A DNA stretch of 64,000 bases from Rhabditoides inermis. Its lineage: Eukaryota > Nematoda > Chromadorea > Rhabditida > Rhabditidae. The stretch lies in the NCBI GenBank assembly GCA_963966185.1, contig CAWZYM010000365.1:159001-223000 (forward strand), in the 5' to 3' direction. Shown in pieces: positions 25,239 through 36,131 of this stretch. The notes beneath the pieces are model-generated. The model was not told where the DNA came from. It saw only the letters and a list, made by a program, of their open reading frames with translations, and searched no databases. The position numbers and the translations under genes were made by a program. How positions within the stretch are numbered: position 1 is the stretch's first letter; every line of letters begins with the position of its first letter.

Positions 25239-27375
25239 CGCCTATCCGGACGTGACGCCCGTCGACATGGAAGCGCTCGCCAAGGAGCCGGAGCAGGTGA
25301 GGGGGCGGGGCCAGCGGGGGCGGGACGATAATAGAAACACCATAATCACCCTCATCTTTTGATGTAGCTGCTGTGTAAGTATCAGTTCCATGTGCACTTC
25401 TGCTCTACTAAGGAGGCAGGACTTGCATGGGCGGGGCTGACCATGTCTTTCCAGGAGAAGCCCGCTCCTCCCACCCGCGCGCCCGACACCCGCATCGAAT
25501 CAGCGGAAGAGGAGAAGGGACGGTGGGTGTAGGGTGCTTTTTTATGATTGGTGTAAGGCTGTCCAATTGATGTTTTTGACCAGATTCTTACATGAAGCGT
25601 GTGTGAAACCTAATTTCTGTAATTGCGATGCGAAACGGATGGAAACTGTTACACGTTTGCGTGTTTGTTCTTTTATCGGCCTGATTTCGACATGCAATAT
25701 TAGCACGATGGGTGATCTGCTAGCAAACGCCCTCGTATAGTCGAGGGTCATGGAGATGGAGCATCATGACTTACCATGATCATTAGTTAATTGTTGAAAG
25801 TGTATTTTTGTGACAAACAAACTCTGCACATTGTCCCTTCTCTTGGGTCTGACCGGTGGTTGTTGAATTCTTTGTGTTTCTGATGTGGTTACTGATTCCG
25901 AACAAACACATGTGGGCGGGGCTTGTGTGGGCGGTGCTGAACTCTTCCCATTCTAGGCACGAGCTGTCGTCGCAGCAGAACGCGATCATGCGCGCCGAGC
26001 GGCAGAAGGAGAACGACGTGCTCAGGTGGGCACTATTGATTTATTGATTTATTGATCCGATTTGAAATTCGTATCTATTACCTGATTTCGTATAATTCGT
26101 CAAAGTCGAAGTCGAAGGTTTATCCAGGATCGCGTTTCATGAACACGCAGTTAGATGAAAGGTCTTGTCGTGTCAAGTCGTGTGACTCGGTTTCCTCCGC
26201 CATTCGTTTCGTGCATCTTTCTGCGATAGATGGATAGCCTATAATTCGTATAAATACGTGTTTCGTTTGGTATTGGACTAAATTTTGCCAGATAATTATC
26301 ACAAGTGCATTTATCATGCTATTACTGGGTAGTGAAACGTATTGCGGCGGTTGATATTAGAATTTTTAATTGACAGTTTCTGAAAAATCGTGTACAAAGA
26401 GATATTGACAAAGTCTCGAATATCAGCACTGTGGTTGGCTGTTGAAACATGTATTCGGTGTTTCTAGAGTGGGGAAAATATTATTCTTTATTACTGAACC
26501 TGCATCTTCCACAAAAAAACTACGACCATCTCAATTTTTCATGAATGATTACGTTCCGTACGTGTTATGATCATGTTTTTTAAAGTTTAATTTTTTATAT
26601 TGATTTAAATAAAAAATATTGTAGATCTTCGATGCGAGGTTCGAAGAAGCTGGCCGCACTGGAGAAGAGCGAAAACAAGCCGACTGTCATTGAGGTGCGC
26701 ATCTCTCTCTCTCTCCCTTTCTCTCTCCCACTCTCTCCCTCCTTCCCGCCCTCTCTCCTTCCCCCTCTCTCTCCTCTCTCTCTCCCACCCTCTCTCACCC
26801 CCTCTCTCACCCTCTCTCTCACCATCCTCTCTCTCCCTTTCTCTCTCTATCTCCCTTTCTCTATCTCTCTCTCCCTCCCCCCCCCTCTCTCTCTACCTCC
26901 CTCCCTCCCTCCCTCCCTCCCTCCCTCCCTCCCTCCCTCCCTCCCTCCCTCCCTCCCCTTCTCATCTCTCTCCCCCTCTCCCTATCTTTCCTCTCTCTCC
27001 CCCCCCCCTCTCTCTCTCTCTCACCCTCTCTCTCTCAGGTGAAGAACCCCCGGGGCTTCGTCAACGACTGCTTCCACCAGGACGACTCGTTCCGCGACGA
27101 AGACGGCGAGGCGATTCGTGAGTGGGCGGGGGCGGGGCTAGAGGGGGCGGGGCTTACGTTGTAGTCAGTCTACTCGAAACAGGTCCTTTAAACGTTGTCA
27201 CACCGAAGGCTACGAATAGTGTGGGCGTGGCTAGAGAGGGCGGGGCTTATCACTACCGTTTCAGCCCTCCAGCAAGTGATCGTGTCCGTGGAGCGGATCG
27301 CCGAGCATCTACAGAGAGAGGGCGGCGAGAAGGAGAGCCGGATATTGAGGTGAGAGAGGAGGGGGGGGAGAGGAG

Positions 27376-27406
<31 letters not shown>

Positions 27407-27417
27407 GGAGACAGAGG

Positions 27418-27457
<40 letters not shown>

Positions 27458-27468
27458 CAGAGAGAGAC

Positions 27469-27505
<37 letters not shown>

Positions 27506-28353
27506 CTCTCTTCAGGGACTACTTCTCGCAGGAGCCCGTGCAGCGTGCCATCCACATGACGGCGGTGCACCGCGGCAGGGAGGTGAGTGGAGGGGGCGGG
27601 GCTTGTAGGGGCGGGGCGCTCGTTCATAAATGCGGGACTTGAGTGAATTTCAGTGATACATTGATGATTTTTTCATCACCGTCAAACGTCGCATTAAAGA
27701 TGACTCGATCGTCAACATTAGTTTAGTGTGTGAAGCGTATAGCTAGGGTTGTTTTCTTGTTCAACTCTTCCAATGTTCCAAGGTTACTTCCGTTATTTCG
27801 GTGTCTACCGAATACCGATCTAGTAGAATCATAATCAGATAGCTTTCCGCCTACTACTATATCTGCTCAAGGTGCGCGGAAACGCGGAAACGCATTGGGC
27901 TAGGACTCACTCGTAGATTCTATAGTCGCCGCCTGGTGGATAGTTTCTGTTATTGCCAGCCGGGGTCAGTGGGCGAAACTCAGTTTCAAGCGAGAGAGGC
28001 CAGACAGCGCGGGCAAATGGTCGAGTGTCGCGCGGCCTCTTTGATTCGCGTGCCGGCATCTTTGATCAATATTATCGTTTGAAAGCGCGCGCTTGGGTCT
28101 CCTCACGACTAGAAGGTAGATCGAATGCGACTCGAAGGTAGATCGATTTTCTACCGTAATCTGGCGAACTATCTCCCAGAATAATATTATATGTCCGACA
28201 CTCACCTCTCCTGTCTTCTGTCTCTCTCACCCTCCCCCATTCCAGTCGGCCGATCCGAAGTCTCGCAGCCTCGCGGGCGGCTCGCTCGGCCACTCATCCA
28301 ATGCATCCACGAGTACGGAGGGGGAGAGGGAAGGGGACGAGGACAAGGACAAG
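25239..28353 (+). CDS. magu-2: MAGUK exons 17-24: charged linker and L27-like helix
   Basis: Exons 25239-25296, 25455-25522, 25957-26025, 26625-26694, 27039-27117, 27265-27349, 27516-27582 and 28246-28353 encode about residues 508-708. The first half is Glu/Lys/Pro-rich and probably helical (HELSSQQNAIMRAERQKEND). Residues ~620-672 (LQQVIVSVERIAEHLQ, then ILRDYFSQEPVQRAIHMTAV) have the spacing of an L27 heterodimerisation domain, which in PALS1 binds PATJ and LIN-7. This domain call is moderate because only helix pattern and position support it. A Ser/acidic linker (NASTSTEGEREGDEDKDK) follows. Confidence 0.82.
26700..27036. repeat. pyrimidine tract (CT)n/(CCCT)n forming intron 20
   Basis: Almost the whole 344-nt intron is CT/CCCTCC repeat, running from the donor to the TCTCAG acceptor. 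Confidence 0.9.
27350..27510. repeat. (GA)n tract forming intron 22
   Basis: The donor GTGAGAGAGG runs directly into ~150 bp of GA/GACA repeats, ending in ACTCTCTTCAG as acceptor. Confidence 0.9.
27583..28245 (+). other. intron 23 (663 nt)
   Basis: Begins with the GGGGGCGGGGCTTG repeat at the donor and ends in a CT-rich acceptor. Nothing else recognised between. Confidence 0.6.
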
Positions 28354-28651
28354 GTGGGGGCGGGGCTGGAAGGGGCGTGGTCAGGGCGAGGTGGGGGCAA
28401 GGACTAGGTGCATCGCTTTATTTAACGACTTTATTGATCTATTAATTGTACTCTTATCGCATTATTGCACAGTAAATAGCCCGAATTATTGTTATTTTGT
28501 TGCGAAACATACTTGTTGTGATCTGTGCATCGTAGACATCACTTTCTCCACACAACACACACGACCTCGATCATTTAATGCAGACAATTGCATAGAACTT
28601 GCGCATTGCACAAACTATATTTTAATGAACATATTGTGTATATCTCTGCAG

Positions 28652-29424
28652 GACCTGAACTCCTCCTCCTCCTCCTCTTCTTCCTCCTCCCTCCCCCCAC
28701 CCTCCATCGACGGATGCAAGACGGTCAGCCTCTTCAAGTCGGAGGACAGCTATCTGGTATGGATATTATTATTGATTGATGATTGAAATTATTGATTGAT
28801 GATCAAGTGTCAAGTCTGAGGACAGCTATCTGGTAGTTAATACATCCTTGAATCAGGGTATTCTCAGCGCGCAACCGATTTGCACCCACTAATTAGCGAT
28901 CAAAACAAAATTCAGTGCGTAGTAGGAATGATGAAACGTATTGATTGATATCATTGATTGATTATCTGATTATTGATTGATTATCGATTTCTCCCTCTCG
29001 CAGGGCGCGACGGTGCGCTCGGAAGACGGCCGGATCATCGTCGGTCGAGTGGTGCAGGGCGGCGTCGTCGAGGCGAGCGGATTGTTCCAGTGAGTAGCGA
29101 TTTATCGATCGATTATCGATTTATTAGTTTTGACAATATCCCCATGGAACATCCTCATTGTGCATGAAATTCGGATAAAAAAGTTCTAATCAAATTCAAA
29201 ATCAAAATCAAAACATTTATCCGTACTAGCATCATATGATAGAGTGTTTAGCTTTCAATGACTTGATTCGACTTAGTATCAATTGATTATCGATTTTTGA
29301 TTGATTATTGATTAATCGATTGTCTTTCCAGCGAGGGCGACGAGTTGGTGGAGATCAATGGAGTCGAGCTGAAGGGAAAAAGCATCGCCGAGGTGTGCGA
29401 CATGCTGGTCAGTGGAGGTTTATC

Positions 29425-29465
<41 letters not shown>

Positions 29466-31506
29466 GTTATTATTATTTTATATTTTTATTATTATTATTA
29501 TTATTATTATTTTTTATTATTATTATTGTTTATGTTGACTAGCTGAAAGTGTGGCTGAAATGGATTTGCAAGAAACGTATATGTGTTGCGTCATCGTTCT
29601 CGTTTCATGATTTCTAGGAAAAACGTTTGTGTTTATTAGTAGAGAATTCGTAGAGAATGAATATGGAATATATATATTTTACTATTTGTGCACTTTTCTG
29701 CAAAAGAATTGCAAGTATCTGCGCTTCTGTGTTACGATTGCTAGGCGAAGCTTATTGCGCACTGATCGACTTTACTTATTAGCTTACATAGTATAGTTTG
29801 GATAAGCACTATTATGCAAAACGCATTTCCGCCAAAACGTTTATAGTGAATGTGAAAATCAGCCACCGCGTGAGACAGAGAGAGAGAGAGAGAGATAGTT
29901 AGAGAGAGAGAGTGAGAGTGAAAGAGAAAGAGAGCACAGAGACATTGCGCGATCTGCGAGAGGTGAATTGCTCGCTACGATCATCTCATTTCTCGGATTG
30001 TAAGGGTTCTTTGCAACTCTGCACGTAATGAAATTGCAAGAATCAGCGCGCTCGTGTTATGATAGCTTATTGAAACGTAGTGTTTATTGGTTGTGTCTTG
30101 TGATATGCGCAGGTGATAAAGGGGATAAGTGTTCTAAAATATCTAGAATCTAGAACAATTAAAACTCGACAAAACTTAAACTACTAGAACTACTCTGTAA
30201 TTTAAAAAAATCTCTTCAGCGCCACCTGTCCGCGAGATTGAAAAGTATTGCGGAACTACTAACACTCTAGAATACGAGAACTCTAGAAACTAGAAACTCT
30301 GGAACCTCTAGATTTGACTTGAATTTTCAGCGCCACTTCTCCGGCTCGATCTCTCTCTCTAAAGAACTCTAGAAACTAGAACTGCTAGAACTCTAAAATA
30401 ATAAAAAACTTCATTCTTATTAGTTTTATTTATAGAATCTAGAACCTCATCTTTGCAGCGCCACCTCTCCGGCTCGATCTCCCTCATCATCCGCGTGCGC
30501 GACGAGCAACCGGACAAGCGACTAACCACGACTGCCCCGCCACAACACATGCGCGCCCTGTTCGACTACGATCCCGAGGTGGGCGGAGAGTAGGGGGGCG
30601 TGGCCTGGATTATCCACGGCACACATTGTACAGCTGTTATGGCAGAGTTCACATAACAACACTGATTCTGAATCACGCACGTGCGTGCCCTTACATAGGT
30701 GGTCCAGAGGTGAGACTAGAAGAGAAAGGCGGAGATTAGAGGGCGTGTCTTATGTTTGATTCAACCACTGTCATCTAGGGCTAAAACAAGAGGGCGGAGC
30801 TGAGCTTTGTGTTCGAATAGAGGAGCTGAACCTAGAGATGGACGCATTCTAATGGGGCGGAACCTAGAGGGGCGTGGCTTAGAAAAGCTGAATCTAGAGG
30901 GGCGGAGTCTAGAAGAGCGGAGCATACATGGGCGTAGCCTGAAGGGGCGTGGCCTAGAGGGGCGTGGCCTAACTGCTACGTTTGCAGGACGACGTGTACG
31001 TTCCGTGCAAGGAGTTGGGTCTGCGATTCGAGCGCGGAGACATTCTGCACGTATTGGACACGAGCGACGCCAACTGGTGGCAGGCGTACAGGTAGACGAC
31101 CGATTGATTATCGATTTATTGATTGATTATCGATTCGTTATTGTTGGATATGATTTCGTCCATGTTCTCTGTGTAACTTGCGTTATTATTGATTGATGGA
31201 TTATCGATTTATCGATTTGCAGGGACGGTGACGACCAGCACCAACTCGCCGGGCTCATTCCCAGCAGCGCGTTCCGACAGCAGTGAGTATTGATCGATTA
31301 TCGATTAGCTATCGATTAATCGATTACAGGGTTGTGATGTACACTGAGGAGCTGGAGCGCGACGCGCGTCCCAAGAGCCGCAAGGACTCGAAGAAGAAGA
31401 AAAAGAAGGTAGGCTCCGCCCACTCTGACCACGCCCACTTGGTGATTGCAGGAGAAGGATGGTCGCAGCGCGGACGAGCCTCCGGCGCCCATGGGATACC
31501 ATTCTG
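28652..31506 (+). CDS. magu-2: MAGUK exons 25-32: PDZ2, SH3 and basic hook
   Basis: Exons 28652-28756, 29004-29089, 29332-29407, 30459-30578, 30988-31091, 31223-31282, 31330-31408 and 31452-31506 cover about residues 709-936. PDZ2 has [20 protein letters not shown], then [18 protein letters not shown], typical of the PALS1/MPP PDZ that binds the Crumbs C-terminus. The SH3 runs [12 protein letters not shown], then [18 protein letters not shown] and NWWQAY, with [17 protein letters not shown] closing the fold. A basic hook ([11 protein letters not shown]) links SH3 to GUK. In this family PDZ-SH3-GUK acts as one supramodule at the apical junction. Exons 30-33 have an inverted diverged copy at 60.9-61.5 kb. 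Confidence 0.93.
29420..29527. repeat. (TTA)n tract after the exon 27 donor
   Basis: About 105 bp of ATT repeats with a few interruptions, starting ~13 bp past the GTCAGT donor. The rest of the 1.05 kb intron has a short GA tract (29877-29935) and several CTAGAA-rich segments (30140-30450) that include two decoy copies of the exon 28 start CGCCAC(C/T)T(C/G)TCC (near 30222 and 30333). Confidence 0.8.
30820..30975 (+). repeat. degenerate GGGGCGTGGCCTAGA tandem array in intron 28
   Basis: About eight degenerate ~15-20 bp units of GGGGCGGAGCCTAGAG type precede the exon 29 acceptor. Same motif class as the GC-rich introns elsewhere in the gene. Confidence 0.8.
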
Positions 31507-31666
31507 GTGAGAGAGTTGTTAGAGACTTGTAATTATACGTTGCTAACGTGGAGAATGATTCCACCTATTGCAGTGATTGAAGAACAGCGCTGTTATACTT
31601 AGTGTGAAGCGTATGTCGAATTTTTTTTATGAAGAATCGCATAATTCAAATTCGCAATCGTTCCAG

Positions 31667-33424
31667 ATCTTTTGACCTACGAGCCGGTCGCCCTCCACCT
31701 CTCAATGTCTTCCAACAAGCGACCCATCGTGCTGTGCGGACCCGAAGGTGGGCGGAGCTTGAGTGGGCGGGGTCACTGTTCGTTTTCCAGGCGTCGGCTG
31801 TATGGAGCTGCGACAGCGACTGCTGGCAGCCTGCCCCGACAAGTGCGCCGCGCCCATTCCACGTGAGTTGTTTACTTGTTTACGTGTTTGTTTACCTGTT
31901 TGTTTACTTGTTTACCTCCATCTTGTAGACACGACTCGTCCACAACGCGACGGAGAGCAGTCGGGGCTGCACTATCACTTTGTCGACAAGCCGCGATTCT
32001 TGGTGAGTCTTTTTCTCCCCCCCCCTCTCCGCCCCTCCAAGCCCCGCCCCCTTTTCAGGATGAGGTGAAGCTTGGTTTCTTCGTGGAGCACGGCGAATTC
32101 CAGAAGCACCTCTTCGGCACGTCTATCGACAGCATTCGAAAGGTTGGTGGTTTTTTTCAGTAATGAGGCGTCTCACCAGTATTGATTAATGTTTCAATCA
32201 AGCGTGGATGTAATGCAGTATATGGAACGTATCGATTAATTTAACAATCATAATTATTTACTTCATAAACACATAGGCGTGCGTGTGATTCCATGAACGA
32301 ATCGCATCGATTAATCAAGTTCAAGTTCAAGTGTTTTTTCCGGAATCGTTATAGCTGAGTAACAATAGCACAGACAGGATAGGAAACAATACAGTGGGCA
32401 GAAAGACATTTATAGACAGACTACTAGAAATCATTGATCAGGAAATTAGGATATAGAATTTATATTTATCTACTCTTTTGCAGGTGGCTGAGCGCGGAAA
32501 GACCGCCGTGCTCACTCTGAAGGCCGAGGTGAGTGCGTTGAATACGTTTCATCAATCAATCAATCAATCGTTTATTCGGAATCGTTATATCTGAATATGA
32601 CAACACAATCATAATGATATGAAGCATACAGTAGTGCCTAAGATGCTAAATACATAGGCTAACGCCGGCAGACGCCATACGTTTCATCTTCACATTAACT
32701 ACAATAGTTATATGTTTGTATAATTACACCGTACGACGATAGGCCCTAGCTGGCGGAGTTTCCCCGATAGTAGGAAGGAAGTGAAGATGGAACGACTGCG
32801 AGAAACACCCTCGTCTTTTGATGTAGCTGCTGTGTGAGTAGTAGTTGACTACCATGTGCACTTCCTTCCTACTATCAGTTTCCACACTTGTTTCAATCGA
32901 CTTCAATTAACTGTGATTGCTTGAATAAGTAGATATAAAGTTGAGATCTTCGAGATCAACGTCCCTCTGTCATCCTCTCCATGCTTGGCCCCGCCCCCTC
33001 TGACCCCGCCCCCTCTTTCAGTCGCTCGCCGCCTGTCGCTCTTCCTCCATCCGTCCCTACATTGTCTGCGTCGCCCCACCCGCACTGCCGCAACTCAAGA
33101 AGTGAGGGTTGTTTGTTTGTTTACTTGTTTGTTTACCTGTTTGTTTACCTGTTTACCTGTTTCCAGACTCCGCGAATCTCTCGGTCAGCAGCCCACTGAC
33201 GAACAGCTGCGAGCAGTCGTCGACGCCGGAAAGATGGTGGAACAGGTGGGCGGAGCCTGCGGGGGCGGGGCCAATCTGCTCTCTTTTAGAAGTTTGGTCA
33301 TCTCTTCGACGCGATTATTGTCAACACGGACATGGATCGATCTCTCACCGAGCTTTTATCGATCGCGAGACGAGTGGAGACAGAACCACAATGGGTGCCA
33401 GTCGAGTGGGCGGAGCCACGATAG
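31667..33424 (+). CDS. magu-2: MAGUK exons 33-40: guanylate-kinase-like domain and C-terminus
   Basis: Exons 31667-31747, 31791-31862, 31929-32002, 32059-32142, 32484-32528, 33022-33101, 33167-33245 and 33290-33424 encode about residues 937-1152, ending TAG. The domain starts RPIVLCGPEGVGCMELRQRL, a degenerate P-loop as in catalytically inactive MAGUK kinases. It continues LHYHFVDKPRFL, GFFVEHGEFQKHLFGTSIDS, IRPYIVCVAPPALPQL, KFGHLFDAIIVN and EPQWVPVEW, the usual C-terminal block. The domain is expected to bind phosphopeptides rather than GMP. The last four residues (AEPR) and the stop lie in a GGGCGGAGCC repeat, so the terminus has drifted into intergenic repeat. An AATAAA lies 245 bp downstream. 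Confidence 0.95.
32766..32876. mobile_element. 111-bp MITE with 18-bp perfect TIRs
   Basis: GATAGTAGGAAGGAAGTG at 32766-32783 is exactly inverted at 32859-32876. Related copies lie at 54930-55030 (interior TTGATGTAGCT, TIR slightly diverged) and partly at about 25325-25425 (TTTTGATGTAGCTGCTGTG shared). All sit inside introns. Confidence 0.85.
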
Positions 33425-33668
33425 GCGGAGCCACGAGGCACTTCCTTTATTCCTCTACGTACTCTAGTCAGCTTCAATCTACTGTGATTGCTCACCACTT
33501 GCTAATATATATGTTCTTTTCCCCTCTCGGTTGTACAATGAGTGAAACAGTTGTGAATTGCAATCAAATATCTATTTTGATTTGTGAGAGAGAGAGAGTT
33601 TTATTTTGATGGCTACTTCCAGCAATGTTGTACAGGTCACACATGTTTTGGCTAATGCTTTTTGATTC

Positions 33669-33674
33669 AATAAA
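33669..33674 (+). terminator. polyadenylation signal AATAAA for the MAGUK gene
   Basis: First canonical hexamer after the TAG at 33422-33424, in an AT-rich context. Confidence 0.55.
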
Positions 33675-33689
33675 CATTTCGTTACTACT

Positions 33690-33880
33690 ATGGTGGGTTC
33701 GCGGATTTTTGCAAGAAATTAGAATGAAAGATTTAGAGTGAAAATTATGTTGGCATTTTTACAAAACTGCGTGAGCGAGAGCGTGAACACTAGCGAAAAT
33801 TAGTTACTGATTAGCGTCTGAAAACTGGAAAAAATTAGCGTCTGCAAATTGAATTTGGGACGAAATTTTGCTGGCTAATC
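33690..33880 (+). repeat. dispersed repeat, copy 1
   Basis: Blocks GGGTTCGCGGA, ACAAAACTGCGTGAG and AATTAGCGTCTGCAAATTG occur here and, inverted and diverged, at 56340-56495. Confidence 0.7.
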
Positions 33881-34899
33881 GTTTGGTATACTGTAGTGAG
33901 TTTGGACTGTGTGTGTATTATTCATTATAATGAGTGACTGATGTTGTGATAGATCTATGTATAACTCATAACTTTCTCAAAGAAGAGAGTGTGATATTGA
34001 AATTGCAAACAACGGTCACAATTCTGCCTTATCAGCACTTTTCGCAGATTCTGAAGATAAGCAGATGTGCTCTTGAACAAACGAATTGATGGAAGTAACC
34101 TTGAACAAACGAATTGATGAATTTGTGTATCCCTCTCTCCCTCCCTCCTCTCTCCCTCCCTCCTCTCTCTCTCTCTCTCTCTCTCTCTCCTGGACAATGG
34201 AAATTTCAGAAATAATGAAAACATCATTGTAAACTAAACGATTGTTCTATAGCTGTTTATTGATTCTCACAATGCTTTCATAAGAAATAAAAAAGTATAT
34301 TATATAGCCCCTATTGATAAATTATCGATAAAGTATACGTTTCTACATATCGTTTGAGAGAGCAGGTTTGTGTTTATAGTTTAGTGTAGAAATAATAGTT
34401 TTATGCATGTGCTTTTGTTGAATTGAGATAAACCCAAACAGAGGTACTTTACGCTTGTACTTTTCAAAAGAGAATGAATGTATTTTTGTTGAATTTCAAA
34501 GATTTTTTTTTTAATTTTTTAAACTTTTTTTAACAGATATAACAAACAACAACAATAACAACAACAATACAACGCGCATGAACGACTACGCAAACCACAA
34601 ACAGTCTGCACATTATCGATCGCGCTCTCCCGCACAGCGCTCCCGCATCACGAACCAATGAGCGCGCGGGGGCGGGGTTAGTGAGCGGGTCTTTCAGCGA
34701 ATCAGCGAACAGCTGCATACCGCACAGACGTGCAGACCTAACCAGCGAACATATTTTTGGGTATTAAACGATTGTTTCATGTTTTGTTTTTGTTTTTAGT
34801 TGTTCAACGGACGTTTTAGAGACAATATCATGATTAAACTCTGAGCGCAGCCAAAATACATAGCTAAAATAGCGTAGCCAAAATAGTAGCCAAAATACA

Positions 34900-35185
34900 G
34901 ATCTGTCAACTTCCGGACAGCACTCCAAGTTCTGATCGAGACCGTCTCTTCGACACCGTTCAGGCCGACGGAGTAGCAGCCCAACTATATAGTCGACCTG
35001 TTACGTGACATGACCGGTACAGCCGTACTACTACCACTGTCCGCACTCGATGCGGAATAAGACATCAGTTCGATTCTAGACTAGAGTGCTCCAAGGTCTT
35101 CGGCCCGCTTCTATTCTACTATGTCATCGACGACATGACGCGTCACGTGAACCGGTTTGCAGAGTTTGACCGCAGCATTAATCAA
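34900..35185 (+). pseudogene. fossil non-LTR reverse-transcriptase fragment
   Basis: Frame-broken remnants resemble a palm region: a FDTVQADGVAAQLYSR-like segment near 34950 and, after shifts, RVLQG then VFGPLLFYYVIDDM near 35080-35140, matching the GxPQGSVLGPLLF-YxDD region of non-LTR elements. Several stops and shifts; inactive. Confidence 0.45.
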
Positions 35186-35429
35186 ATGAAAAAAAACTTT
35201 GAAAAAAAAAATACAATACAATAAAGACAATTGATTTCATTAAAAACAGAGTCGGTTATTATCGGGCCAAAATACGGAACTCTCGAACGGGCCCGTTTTT
35301 TGCGAATGTCAGAAATTTTCGCGATGACGTCATTTGCTGTTGGATTTTCCGTTGTTGAACTTTTCGAATTGTTGAATTTCCCCTGTTGTTGAACCTGTTG
35401 TATGTACTGTTGAACTTTACAGGATGCCA

Positions 35430-35556
35430 CTTACATATTTCTGCCACAACCTGCCACAACACCTTATTTACACATGAGCAAAACATTTGTCGTCAGCAGG
35501 AATTGAACCCGCGAGATCGGTGACACAACGCAGCGCACACGCACTCAGCCATTGAA
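35430..35556 (-). repeat. tRNA-like SINE family 2, copy 1
   Basis: On the minus strand: A-box-like ATGGCTGAGTGCGTG, B-box GGTTCAATTCC, then a shared 3' part (CAAATGTTTTGCTC, GGCAGGTTGTGGCAGAAATA). It matches a + strand copy at 57325-57450 with the same order and diverged bases. Confidence 0.6.
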
Positions 35557-36131
35557 CAAGTGAACGAGTGTCGTTCATTTGCGCTTATCCGAGCCCGCTT
35601 GTCCGAACTCGCTTATCCGCTTTGTCGAGCCCAATTTGTAGGACGGTAGGCCATTCGTGTTGAGACCAATTTCGACTTCGAAAAATCAAAAAATCATCTC
35701 AGGCAGTTGCAGATTTAAAAGTAACGCAGAATCGTAGTTCTTTCTCTAAAATCAAATACATGAATTATTCTGAAACAATCTGTCTTATGAAATATTATTT
35801 CAAAAATAGAAGACAACATTATTTTATTCACTGTTACTCACTTTTCACCTCAATATAACAAACCGGATTGTCTCATACGATCCGTCTCATACACGATACA
35901 ATTTGCATAACATTAACAAATTACCCTCCTTCCCCCAAAATAAGGCTTAGCCAAATAAGCGCCAATTGTCTTCCAGTACACCTTACCATATCCGAACTGT
36001 TCAATTTCAATCGCGTGTTTTCTAATCTAACGAGGGAATCGGGGGAGGTCTAGGTCGCCCTGCGAGTCAAGGTCATGTAGATAAGATATATCAAGGTTCA
36101 GCATGTTACATATGCTGTATTACTTTCTCGA

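Larger units (their letters stand above)
33425..36131. other. intergenic region between the MAGUK and TSP1 genes
   Basis: Holds the MAGUK 3' UTR, dispersed repeats, a short CT tract (34132-34190), a fossil reverse transcriptase and a tRNA-like repeat. No intact coding region seen. Confidence 0.7.

Noticed and set aside
26632..27121. Pro/Ser/Leu frames of ~140 codons
   Set aside because: They read through the CT/CCCT intron between two MAGUK exons.
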